Below are positions 45,185-54,972 of a stretch of DNA of 64,000 nucleotides, one piece after another. The position numbers and the translations under genes were made by a program. The notes beneath the pieces are model-generated. The model had not been told where the DNA came from. It did no database searches and saw only the letters and a program-made list of their open reading frames with translations. Source of the DNA: Thelephora terrestris. Its lineage: Eukaryota > Basidiomycota > Agaricomycetes > Thelephorales > Thelephoraceae. Where the stretch lies: assembly GCA_015956445.1 (NCBI GenBank), contig WIUZ02000019.1, positions 124,001 through 188,000 of the forward strand. The letters run 5' to 3'. Numbering within the stretch: position 1 is the first letter of the stretch; each line of letters opens with the position of its first letter.

Positions 45185-47091
45185 ATGGAAGAAACACCTG
45201 ACGACACTCTAGTCACTTGGCCGGTACACAGTGAGTCGATGATCCTCCATTTTGGAGCGGATTCATCCAGGGACTGATTCCGGAACACACCAAAAGTCGA
45301 AGTACGCCTCACCAGAAGCGCAACAGTCAGGTTCAATGTCGTCCGACAAGCAGTTCACGAATTCATGACCACATCCTTCGGCGCCGTCATCTGGCCTTCG
45401 ACGGCCATCGAAGACTGGCAAACGAACCCGATCCTTGGATCGTCTGTAGAACGAATCTACGCCTCGGAATTTTCTTGCTCCGGCAGGTCTATCCCAATCT
45501 CCCAAGCGGACCTGCAGATTCACGTATTCCAACCGTATTCCGACGACACTTACGATGAATGCACCGGAGGTGGCGATGGTGAAGAAGAAGTCGTCTCGGC
45601 AACCGTCACCGAGATGCCTAGCAGAAGCTTAGAAGGACTCTGGGAAAGCCTCATTTACTCAGATGGTGTCAAGTCCAAACTCTTAGACTATATCTATGCG
45701 ACGATCGCGTTCAGCGACGCGGATGTTGATTGTGAGGACCTCTCTCCCCAATTTCTCATGTTATGAGGAAGTTTACCTCAATATATGCGCCTAATTTTGG
45801 TCCTACAGTCAATGTTGTGTCGTGGAATAGGGTGGTTCTCCTCCACGGCCCTCCAGGGACGGGAAAAACTTCTCTTTGCCGAGCTCTAGCTCAGAAACTC
45901 TCGATTCGACTTGCCCACAAGTGAGTGAGCCACCCACCGGACTCCAACATCTTGAATCCCAGTTTCCTGTCCATCTTCCGACCCCGCTCCGAAAAATATA
46001 GATTCTCATGACTCTGCTCCCCTAGATACGACCATGCGAGGCTGCTCGAGATCAACGCCCACTCCCTCTTCTCAAAGTGGTTCTCAGAATCCGGGAAGCT
46101 CGTCCAAGGACTGTTCGGGAACGTCATGGAGATGATTGAGGAAGGGGACCGCTTCGTCGTGGTCTTGATAGGTATGACTGCATCTAGTGAGACGCGGTCG
46201 GGATCGGTGGCTGATCGGTTCCTTAGACGAAGTAGAATCCTTGACCGCTGCGCGGGCAGCTGCCATGGCTGGCACAGAACCCTCTGACGGCCTTCGAGTC
46301 AGTCGCACACTCTGAAACCAATATCACAACCTGACCGAACACTTTTACGATACACAGGTCGTGAACGCACTCTTAACACAACTCGACAAACTCAAGCATA
46401 AGAAGAACGTTCTCGTCATGGCCACCAGCAACCTTCCCAAAGCGATCGGTGCGTCGTGAAACAGCTCTTCTGTTCTCCCATTCTCACGTCTGCGTTGTAG
46501 ACTCCGCGTTTGTGGATCGGGCAGATATCGTCCAATACATAGACCTTCCGCCCAAAGAAGCAATTTACCAGATTCTCCATTCATGCCTTCTAGAACTCAT
46601 CAAACGCAATCTCGTCCAACCGACGGTACGTTATAGCCACCGCCCTGCTTCGTTTCTAACCCACGTCCTTGATCGCGGCCTGACTCTTACGACGGTTCTT
46701 GGATTAGGAGGTTCCAAACCTCACATATGCAAATTACCTCATAACAGATAACCTAGGTGAGACACCCGACACCGCGGATCGTAGCACGCGACTCGCTTTC
46801 AAGTTGATGGAACTGGCGCAAAGGTGCAGGGTAAGTGCCACTTTCCTCGTTCCACTTTTGCCTGCTGAGGAGGGTATGACCTTATGAACCTCTCAGGACC
46901 AACACTTGTCAGGCAGAGCGCTTCGTAAACTCCCCGTCCTTGCGTATGCCACGTACAGCGGCGCCTTCAGCCAGGGTGTCACATCAGGGAAGGGAGGTTC
47001 TCAGCCAGGGACTCCGGTAGAGACCTGGCTCAATGCGATGGAGAAGATCATTGACGACAAAAGATTGGAACGTGAGAAGATGGAACTTTAG
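45185..47091 (+). CDS. PCH2: AAA+ ATPase Pch2/TRIP13, HORMA-remodelling checkpoint protein
   Basis: Exon 1 [15 protein letters not shown] joins in phase to [20 protein letters not shown] and HEFM. A substrate-recognition part follows ([40 protein letters not shown]). The ATPase core has Walker [21 protein letters not shown], a pore/helix region [20 protein letters not shown], Walker [21 protein letters not shown] and sensor [20 protein letters not shown] with TSNLPKAI. Next are [20 protein letters not shown] and [24 protein letters not shown]13/Pch2 opens HORMA-domain proteins in meiosis and the spindle checkpoint. Catalytic motifs are intact. About eight exons; stop at 47091 after REKMEL. 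The ATG at 45185 was chosen by family length; 45047 is an in-frame alternative. A decayed copy lies 2 kb upstream. Confidence 0.9.
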
Positions 47092-47421
47092 AACGTCGGA
47101 CATCGTGGCCTTCTCATCGTCTTCCCTATCGGTCAATGTGAAATTTGAGTCACAAGTACTGGAGGTCAAGGCCGGGGATAGCCCCTTGTTTTTTCTGCAT
47201 TAGATGTAGTAGAACCGCTGGACGCGATGATTACTACCAAGAGTCCAGTCAGTCACTTTACAAAGGGATATTCGAAGTGAGCGGTACTCACCCAGATTTA
47301 CAATACACGATGGTCCACGAGACAAGCAGAAGCGGATCGCGGAGGTCGTCATGGTGTAAATGCGAGAGATAGCGACAAAGCACAGGGTAAGAGCAAGGAA
47401 GGTGTTGTGAACAGGCGCCCG

Positions 47422-49317
47422 TTATGACCTCGATGACCGGGCTTTTGCAAGGATAGGATCGAATTTCTTCCCCAAATACTTCTTCACTTTCGGCTTTGGC
47501 TCCGCTGCTCTCTTGCTCTCCACGAAATTCACCTTGTCCTTCCACACCTCTCGATCCACCTTCACTCTGGTCTCCTCATCCTTCATATACACGTCCTTCC
47601 CTTCCCATATCCGCCTGCCCAGCCGCGCCTTCTTATGAGCTATTGACTTGAAAAGTCTGTTTTCCGCATCCCACTTCAACTGTGAGAGCGCGGCGATGTC
47701 CTGTTTCAGAATCAGGAGGTGTCTGGAGATGTCGAAAGTTCTTGAGGAGGAGCGAGAAGGACGGGAGGAAGATGATGACGGAGAGGATTCGAGGGTATCG
47801 GGGGTATTTGAGGTGGGAGGCGGCGGAGGGGATTCGAGGGGATTAGGTATGTTTGAGGTCGAGGATCCTGGCTGAGAATCGTACTTCGAGTGCGTCTGAT
47901 CGTAGTACGTCCAGGAGCGATACTTCCTCCTGATGGACACCTTTGACATCCAGATAATCCACCTTAGAAGCTCGATACCCTGGTTCCGGTTAGCAAAACC
48001 CTGTATTGGTCGCAACGTTTCCGCAGTGACCGCCACCTTAGGAGGTGCGACCTCGCTTAACGGCACCCTCCTTAACTCGTCCCGCAACCGAAGCGTGCAC
48101 ATATGTTCCTCGCCCATCAATTGTGTTGCGTAATGTTTCGCAAGCCAAGGATGACCGTGAGCGACACAGTGTTTGATAAGGATGTTGAACGAAGTCGTAT
48201 TCGGCTTCGCAGACGGTGGTTTCCACTCCTGTTTGATGGGGGTAAAATCCTCGTCGTCGTCATCGAATGTGTTGTCTAGTTTGGCGGGGACGGGGAGAGG
48301 GTTTGTCAGGGTCTCGAAAACGTACATCATCTTCGATATCTGACCCCAACGACCAAATGTTTCGAGGAGGGTGTTTAAGGCGTTGGTGGAGAACGGTAAC
48401 ACCTCTGACAACCACTCGGAAGTGGGTGTGACGGGGGCGACATCTATCGGAGGAGAGTCCAGGTAACTCAAGTCCATCCCATAGCCTAACCGCAGCAACT
48501 CCGCAACACCTTGTGGATCATGTACCTCGCAAAGGACCCGGAGGGTGAGATCGAGGTTCATGGACGAAGGAGGTATCCGTCGGTCGGTCATTTCCCGAAC
48601 CGCTTGGAGAGCAGTTGTCACCAGCTTGCGAACGATATTCGGCCGGTCTGAACTCGAGGTGGGCAAGGAAATCAGGTGTGCAATAGCCTGAAGGAAGTAC
48701 CCAAACGTCTTCTGGTTTGGTTCCAATCCAACTCCACGCATCTGCAGCATATACTTTCTAATCCCAGCGTAATGTCCGACCGCGGCCAGCTGAGACATGA
48801 TAACATGGTAATCGTCGATGGACGGGTTAAACCCCGCGATGATGATGTTCTGTAAGACCTTCTGGAAGCGAGATTCGTAAGGGTGGGTGAGTCGGTGCCA
48901 ATCGAGTTTGTCTTCCTGCAATAACCGAGCCACATATGCGCGAATGGCCTGTGGTTCTGGTGAACATGCACGGAGAACAGCCTGGTGAACTTCTAGTGGA
49001 AGGGGATTCTCTACCGCGCCGTTGACTGCTGCGAGATACTGCTCGTAAATCTTCGTGTGCTCGGAATGCGCGTGTCCGGAACCCGAGTTCAGCTTGACCT
49101 TCCTCTCGAGCTTCGCAGCCGCCACAACCTGCTTAATCGACCGTTGGTTATGCCTCCATTGAAATCGAATTGGCTCATCTTGCGCCTCCAAGGAGAGAGC
49201 CGGAAAGGTGGTAGAAATGTCGCGCCGGCAGTGAAACGAAAGCTGGAAGGCAACGGGAACGGACAGGGTTCGTCTGGAGGTAGAGACGAAGCCTAGCCTT
49301 TGCCAGGACCGTTTCAT
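47422..49317 (-). CDS. Mitochondrial PPR-like protein
   Basis: Single exon of 631 codons. The N-terminus is basic and serine/arginine-rich without acidic residues (MKRSWQRLGFVSTSRRTLSV), as for a mitochondrial presequence. The body has helical repeats typical of pentatricopeptide proteins: NPSIDDYHVIMSQLAAVGHY, AGIRKYMLQMRGVGLEPNQK, TFGYFLQAI, FSTNALNTLLETFGRWGQIS, KMMYVFETLTNP and KPNTTSFNILIKHCVAHGHP. A long Ser/Pro-rich segment (TSNTPDTLESSPSSSSSRPS) is near the C-terminus, followed by a basic tail. PPR proteins bind mitochondrial mRNAs; the target cannot be read. The gene has no intron, unlike most neighbours. A CACGTG box lies about 90 bp upstream. Convergent with Pch2, whose stop is 330 bp away. 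Confidence 0.75.
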   Translation of the reverse strand: MKRSWQRLGFVSTSRRTLSVPVAFQLSFHCRRDISTTFPALSLEAQDEPIRFQWRHNQRSIKQVVAAAKLERKVKLNSGSGHAHSEHTKIYEQYLAAVNGAVENPLPLEVHQAVLRACSPEPQAIRAYVARLLQEDKLDWHRLTHPYESRFQKVLQNIIIAGFNPSIDDYHVIMSQLAAVGHYAGIRKYMLQMRGVGLEPNQKTFGYFLQAIAHLISLPTSSSDRPNIVRKLVTTALQAVREMTDRRIPPSSMNLDLTLRVLCEVHDPQGVAELLRLGYGMDLSYLDSPPIDVAPVTPTSEWLSEVLPFSTNALNTLLETFGRWGQISKMMYVFETLTNPLPVPAKLDNTFDDDDEDFTPIKQEWKPPSAKPNTTSFNILIKHCVAHGHPWLAKHYATQLMGEEHMCTLRLRDELRRVPLSEVAPPKVAVTAETLRPIQGFANRNQGIELLRWIIWMSKVSIRRKYRSWTYYDQTHSKYDSQPGSSTSNIPNPLESPPPPPTSNTPDTLESSPSSSSSRPSRSSSRTFDISRHLLILKQDIAALSQLKWDAENRLFKSIAHKKARLGRRIWEGKDVYMKDEETRVKVDREVWKDKVNFVESKRAAEPKPKVKKYLGKKFDPILAKARSSRS

Positions 49318-50356
49318 TCGATCCGCAAGGCGCGTTCTCCGTCGTGTAGGGCGACTGAGATTTCGTGTGGATAGTTTTTAGCCCGGAAGTGAGAGCGAAG
49401 CCGTGTTCACGTGGCGGCGTGATCCCGGATGATCGGGATCATGGATGTTCTTCCGATGAGCCTCTTTCAACTTTCAAGGCAATGTCACCACGATCACTCC
49501 AGGCTGTTGACTTTCTTCAAACGCCCCCCGTGTCTGTAAATGATGCTACACAGTGCACTCTAAAGATATCTCACACGAAATCTGGGTTCCGAATTCTCAT
49601 CGCGCGCAGCTGGATCCGCTCGCCGGACTCACAGGCCTTGGAGGACTTTGCCAGGCAGTTTCGTTGAGATGCAGCTCCCGAATCCTGTGCGCGGTCGCCG
49701 GAACCTTGGATCTTTCAGCTCCTTGTTGTGCCACTGTGCCAATATCAAAGGGGGAATTGACCCACCCCTGATGGGCGACTCGAAACATCCTACGACAGAG
49801 GTAAGGGCCCAATCTTTGGTGAATGTGACCCATGGATTGATACCCTGCATCAAAACATTTTCTTATGCACGATTAGGGGCAGAGGTGGACAAGGAGCGTC
49901 CTTCAGGCTGTTGACCCCCACTATATTCATTACAAATAGTAGGTTGCTCATCCCGCATCCTCCACAGTCGCGGTATAACTGGAACATTCTCGGGGGATTC
50001 CACCAAAGAAAAGCAACAGCCGAATGTGCTATCTCTGTGCTGGCAGAATCCACCGTTGGGTCAACGGTGGCTGATCGATTCCTCCATCACACGTGTTGGC
50101 TAAGAATCCGAGTACACCCACTCCTCGATTATTGGGAACATCCCGAACCAGTTTTACACTGTGAATTTCCCAGCGTGTTTGCGTGATTGGCCTAATCGCC
50201 CACCCTCTCCTTCGATTCCCTCTTATTATCTCCTTCCGATACCCTTGGGAGAGATGCGTCGGCCATTGCGGTGGCCAGTTGGAGTTGAGTTCATAACTTC
50301 GAAGAGCGCAGTATACAACATGCAACGATCATCCTACTGCGACTTTCCTAAAAGCC
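49318..50356. other. Intergenic, about 1 kb, with a perfect hairpin
   Basis: The promoter of the PPR gene, with CACGTG at 49408-49413. TGATCCCG and CGGGATCA form a perfect 8-bp hairpin at 49420-49441. No gene supported: the small frames near 49,600-50,300 lack family motifs on both strands. Confidence 0.55.
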
Positions 50357-51181
50357 TCACGATCGTTTCAAAACCAGAAGGCTCTCCCGACCCTTGTGGG
50401 CTTCGAGAGAATTCTCCGGTACTTCGTCAACGAGCTTCTCCCAACCCTCTCCTAATACCTCCAACACATGGTTTGGTCTGACGTAGTAAGGAGGCCCATA
50501 GTCAACAGGTGGATCCATCGGGTAGACCAGACAAATCAAGTATCCGCCAGGCTTGACTAGCTTGGCCATCTGCTCCCCCCATGCCGGGCGCATCTCTGGT
50601 GAGATAGCCACGAAAAACCTATCGGCAGGTCGTGAGTCAGATGCTCCAGGACATATGAATAATCTCCTACAGGTAGTCATAGATGAGGTCGAAATCGCCT
50701 TCCATAGTGAAGAAATCTCCAGCCTTGAATTTGACATTCTTTACGCCCACCTCGTGCTTGTATGCGTTGGAAGCAACGAGAGAAGTTGCAGATATGTCGA
50801 CTCCAATAGTATGGAGGCCCAGCTCAGTGGCGATGGCAACCGCGTCGTAGCCCTAGAGATTTCTGTAGCATCATATGGTCTCAAATCATTGGCAAGACCC
50901 GAAACTGACCGTGCCGCATCCCGGGACAAGCGCCGTACCCTCCGTTGGGAAGTTTACTCTTCCAGAGGTGAGGATATCCCTCAACGGGGGCTGGGAATTC
51001 CCAACGTCCCATGGGGTTAGACCAGTCTTCCTACGTGAGCACAAACGAATCGTGAGTTCGTCAACAATCGGTGCAGGAGGTATGAATGTTACCAAGCTGC
51101 GTCCCAGCCTTCGGTTGCAACGGTTGCTCTCAACCTTGCTTGGATTTCGTCGCGGGATAGGTTTGCAGGGATAGTGGTCAT
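50357..51181 (-). CDS. TPMT-fold SAM-dependent methyltransferase
   Basis: Four exons. Exon 1, MTTIPANLSRDEIQARLRAT then VATEGWDAAW, joins in phase to KTGLTPWDVGNSQPPLRDIL. Next come VNFPTEGTALVPGCG, the SAM-binding loop GYDAVAIATELGLHTIGVDI, SATSLVASNAYKHEVGVKNV, FKAGDFFTMEGDFDLIYDY and LFFVAISPEMRPAWGEQMAK. It ends with VKPGGYLICLVYPMDPPVDY and LKRS at 50357. The W-D-x-N-x-QPPL and VPGCGxGYD pair marks the thiopurine-methyltransferase fold, also used by fungal thiol/halide methyltransferases. It would move a methyl group from SAM to a thiol or halide; the substrate is not known. About 220 residues, the usual family length. The start is the first ATG in frame. Confidence 0.85.
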
Positions 51182-52229
51182 GGTTTGCAGAGCAACATCG
51201 CACGCATCCCCTTAAATACCCGGTGGAGCCTACGGACCTTCAGGCACGATGACTCAAGATTTCGTCACATGCTTGATCAGTGGTAAGCAAGGATCTCCTT
51301 GCTTACTCAGTGGCAACCGAATACTCCCTTGTCCACTCGTCTACTGAGCGGCCTCCTGGTAGGTGCCTCAACGATCACCGAGACAATCGGTGTAAGTGTA
51401 AGAAACATACGACAGTCACCTGATAGCGCTTTTCTCATATTGGTAACGAACCAACTCGATGAAATTATTAAAGAATATCCCAGGTGCAAAGATTGTATAC
51501 TCGCGCCCGCTCTCTGGTAGTTTGGTGTTGCTTCCAGGCTTCGGTTATAATTCGCAAGTCAGTGGTCAGAACGAGAATCACAGCCCGCGGAAAGCGCATG
51601 CGAGAATGAGCCAAGCCATGGGTAAGAAGTAACCAACATGTAACGCCTAGTCCATTGTCGCGCAACTTACTTGACTCGTTTGTTTTTGGGCTGGAACTGG
51701 GGGAAATGAAACTGGGAAGCTGATTTCTGCCTATTGTCATAAGTGTGGGCCAGACACGCCCAGATATAAACCATCAACTGCAGAGATTGGCTTCCATTCC
51801 GAGCCAAAGCGGTGGACATCACGGACTATACACAGCTGGCATCGCAATTCCCCATAGGAGGAGCAAACACCATGCGCGCCAACCATAGACTAGGATATTC
51901 CGGGAGAAAATGGGCGGATCACCCTGCATAACGTCGTAACATGTTTGCCAGGGCATGCGAAAGGTAGTAACATTTCCCCCCCTATGACAACGACAGGTGA
52001 GTACGGACAGCATGATGACACCGAAAGTCGACGGGGGAGTCAGACCAATAAAACTTGGGGGACTGAATCGGTGGCGGCCACCTGTATCTATGTTGTTCTC
52101 GCTCCAGTGGGCGATCCATGATGGAAGCGGCACGAAGAATTCCACGTTTCCGTTAGTTTGTGACGGGTATTAATTAAACTGTACAATATCCGATGGCTGT
52201 GGTATGGGTACTGCTTGTGATGAGCGTGT
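51182..52229. other. Intergenic, about 1 kb
   Basis: Separates TPMT and the dynein light chain gene, both minus strand. It holds a small palindrome with flanking direct repeats (51277-51313). A 108-codon frame (51819-52145) has no recognisable family motif. Confidence 0.55.
51277..51313. repeat. Palindromic insertion flanked by 7-bp direct repeats
   Basis: Two copies of TCAGTGG (51277-51283 and 51307-51313) flank 23 bp. GTAAGCAAGG and CCTTGCTTAC are perfect 10-bp inverted arms around ATCT. This resembles a fold-back insertion with a target-site duplication, but it could also be chance. Confidence 0.4.
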
Positions 52230-52829
52230 TCAAGTCGTTCTAATCGCTAGTGCTATGCAGATGCAGATGAGTGTATCCTACAGAGAATATTCAAACTGAT
52301 CGTTCGGAGCGACGAGGTAAGCTACTCACGGTAACATAGACTTCTTGGGCTACGGTGTCCCCATCTTCCCAATGACACGCGAGGTCCGCACTGCATGAAG
52401 GTCATTTCTCCGGTCAATATATTTCTGTAGATGTCCGCACCGGCCCCCTTGGCCTCGATTCTCGTTAATCTGTGTTACCACGATGTATTTGCTTGGAAGC
52501 AATCAGACAAGCCCGCCCTCTCACGGAAGAGCAGAAGATCGCATACAAGCCACTTGGTTGAATTTCTAGAAGTTGAGGGCCTCAGTGAAAGAGACCGCAG
52601 TGAACCGGCACCACAGCATACCAAGCATCCTCTCCTTCACTCTCTCTCCGATTTCCTTTATCCAGAGTTTCACTTGATCTCGATCCTTGGTTGAAGGCCA
52701 CAGACTAGACTGTAATGTAGCTGGTAGAAGTTTCTTCATGTACCCCTTGAGCATTTCAGAATCGAACTTCTGTCGAGGAGACGATACATCGGATCTTGGG
52801 GTTGTAGGGGAACGCATAGCGGTCATCAT
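52230..52829 (-). CDS. Tctex1-type dynein light chain
   Basis: Three or four exons. Exon 1 reads MMTAMRSPTTPRSDVSSPRQ, then KFDSEMLKGYMKKLLPATLQ and WPSTKDRDQVKLWIKEIGER, VKERML. Later exons carry KYIVVTQINENRGQG, ADLACHWEDGDTVAQEVYVT and DTLICICIALAIRTT with the stop at 52230. The LLPATLQ region, the W-I-KEIGERVKERML helix and the final beta strand match the fungal Tctex1 family. The protein would join the dynein complex as a light chain and help cargo binding along microtubules. Exact exon joins between 52,640 and 52,520 are not certain because more than one donor and acceptor fit. It diverges from the Pex11 gene; a CACGTG box lies 64 bp upstream. Confidence 0.7.
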
Positions 52830-52892
52830 GGGACGGGTGAGTTCAAGAGTTCACCAGAGTTCACCAAAACGTGATGTGTAGCGGACCAAACC

Positions 52893-52898
52893 ACGTGG
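52893..52898. promoter_or_regulatory. CACGTG box in the Tctex1/Pex11 divergent promoter
   Basis: CACGTG lies 64 bp upstream of the Tctex1 start and 124 bp upstream of the Pex11 start. The two start codons are 192 bp apart, so one promoter region may serve both. Confidence 0.4.
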
Positions 52899-53021
52899 GA
52901 TCACGATCACCCACAACCGCGAAGAGCGGTTGCTAGCGCTTCCGACTGGTGGCACTACCCCGAGCATTGACTCGCGTGCAAACTACTCTTCCATCTTCCT
53001 AGTCCCACCAAAGCCCACTCA

Positions 53022-54399
53022 ATGTCTTCGATAACCTTTCCGCATGCCAATAATTTTGGTATATCCTCCATACATTCAAACATTGGCGATGAAGATGGGC
53101 CTTACAACCCGAGCTTCGACACGACCCATGGCATCCAAATGAACCCCCTCTCGCAACACCCTCCCAGAACACCCCGGACCTCAACGGCGCACAGCAACGG
53201 GTACGATCTATCCGTTCCTTCCCCAAGGCACGCAACTGCTTCCATTGACGGCGAAGAGGAGGAGGAACGTACACACGATCACCCCGCAAAAACGAGGATA
53301 AGGAACGAGGAAGTTTGGAGGGAAATTGTCAAAAAAAGCGATGGCAGGGATAAAGCTTTCGTATGTTACGTCTCCATTTCCCACCACATAAATCTGTCTC
53401 ATGAGGATCGTGATACCCAGAAACTCATCCAGTATTCGATGAAGTTGTACCTACTATGCCATGCCACACTCCGAGCAAAGCAGAGTAACCTAGGTCCCCT
53501 CGAAAAGTCGATATTACGGAGGTTCAGTAGCACCGTGTCTAGTCTCTCTATGACAAGGTGAGTGTCTCTAAGTAGAGTTATCATCAGGCTTGACTGGGTC
53601 CCTTTAGACGATGCCTACTCTTGTTCAACTGGCTGGGTCCTCTAACGACCATCCTAGCTCGGCAGTCCGTCCCATACTCATCAGAATCCACGTCTAACAA
53701 CGCGGTGAAGCAGAAGACTCGGCCCTTTATCCACGCTTTGATTCATACGCCTCCGCCGGTGCTTCTGGATCTGGTTAGCGCTATTGCCGACGATTTCTAC
53801 ACATGCTCTCGTATTGGCCTTGTGGGACGTCGGGTAGGAGATAAGGCCGCGAAATTTGCAGATTGGTGTTGGCTCTTCAGCACCATAGTAAACCTCGTCG
53901 AGAACGCTGCGGAACGAGGTTTGATGAAGGACCTCGAGAATCAAGGTACGCGATTACCACTGCATCCGGATCTTTGAATGTTCGAATTTCTGTCCCCTGT
54001 CTAGTTGAAGGACGGCTGTACACCGAATCAATGACGTTGGGTGCGGCGACCAAGTCAAATCCATCTGCGAACAAGAGCGACGAGACGGAACTGGGACGAC
54101 TGAAAAAGCAAGACTACTGGCTGGTGGTCACACGCAACAAGCTTCTCCTGGACCTCGTCTTTGTCTGTAAGTCACCCAAGGCAGGACGCTGCTTAGATCG
54201 TAAACTGAATTCTTCCTAGCATTCGATTGTTTTGGTGTGAAACGCGGAAAAGCCACAGTACAGACGCTAACAGGCTTAGCTGCTGCCTACCTGAGGTACG
54301 TGGACGTTGTATGCGTTGGCCTGGCTTGCACTTATCATGTCCAGTACGAGAAAACTGTTTGCCAAGGAGGGTTCTGCACTCGCTAAAACCAAATTCTGA
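53022..54399 (+). CDS. Pex11-type peroxisome biogenesis protein (Pex11C-like)
   Basis: Exon 1 encodes a low-complexity N-terminus (MSSITFPHANNFGISSIHSN ... REIVKKSDGRDKAF). The conserved part reads KLIQYSMKLYLLCHATLRAK, SILRRFSSTVSSLSMTRRCL, LLFNWLGPLTTIL, LLDLVSAIADDFYTCSRIGL and VGRRVGDKAAKFADWCWLFS. Next are TIVNLVENAAERGLMKDLEN, YWLVVTRNKLLLDLVFVSFD and VQTLTGLAAAYLSTRKLFAK, ending EGSALAKTKF. The KLIQY opening and the LADD/WLF blocks are those of Pex11, which bends and divides peroxisomal membranes. The long N-terminal extension and KRGKATVQTLTG end resemble the fungal Pex11C type. About six exons, with the last two joins confirmed in phase. The start is the first ATG, and it gives a plausible extension. 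Confidence 0.8.
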
Positions 54400-54563
54400 T
54401 CTGACACCCTCGCTCATTCTCTATCCTGGTCAAGTTGCTCGAGTAATACCCCGTTTGTCTTTGCTATATGCAACCCCCTATTGAGATTTTTTATTAAATT
54501 GGTTATGCTACTGCTTGTTCGTTACATTACCCCCGCGAGGGTATAGATGTCTTCGATTCGACT

Positions 54564-54972
54564 TCACCACCACCGGGATTTCCTGGTAGGTTTCTCCTCC
54601 AGTACGATGGTTTCCACAGACACGTTCTCGATTTGTGACTCGAGATGCTTGAGACGCGCTTCGAGATGAGCAACACGCTCCTGGGCTTCGACCAGTTGCT
54701 TCTCGTGTGAAAACTTTGCACGTGCAAGCTGTAATCCCTACAGACAAACTCAAGGTCAGTGTTCTGGAAGGAACAGCCAAGTTTGATCCACTACGTACCA
54801 AGTACACGCTAGACCCGAGCAAAGCTATAGGAATCATTCCGGGAATCATATCCCTGTACCACGACGAATGTTTCGAACTCGCGGACGTCGTTTGCTGAGT
54901 GCCATAGGCGCGACGAGTTCCGGCTCTCGAACACACTCGCCTCGCACTGTTTCCTAAATGATTCCAAACCAT
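54564..54972 (-). CDS. Small mitochondrial coiled-coil protein, hypothetical
   Basis: Two exons. Exon 1 has a basic N-terminus (MVWNHLGNSARRVCSRAGTR, RAYGTQQTTSA) and then IPGMIPIALLGSSVYL, a single membrane helix. The intron ends TTTGTCTGTAG and exon 2 reads GLQLARAKFSHEKQLVEAQE, RVAHLEARLKHLESQIENVS, VETIVLEEKPTRKSRWW. The heptad pattern in LEARLKHLESQIE shows a coiled coil. The layout (presequence, helix, coiled coil) suits a small inner-membrane assembly or tethering protein, but no family name fits. Convergent with the Pex11 gene. The joined protein has about 115 residues. Confidence 0.6.
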
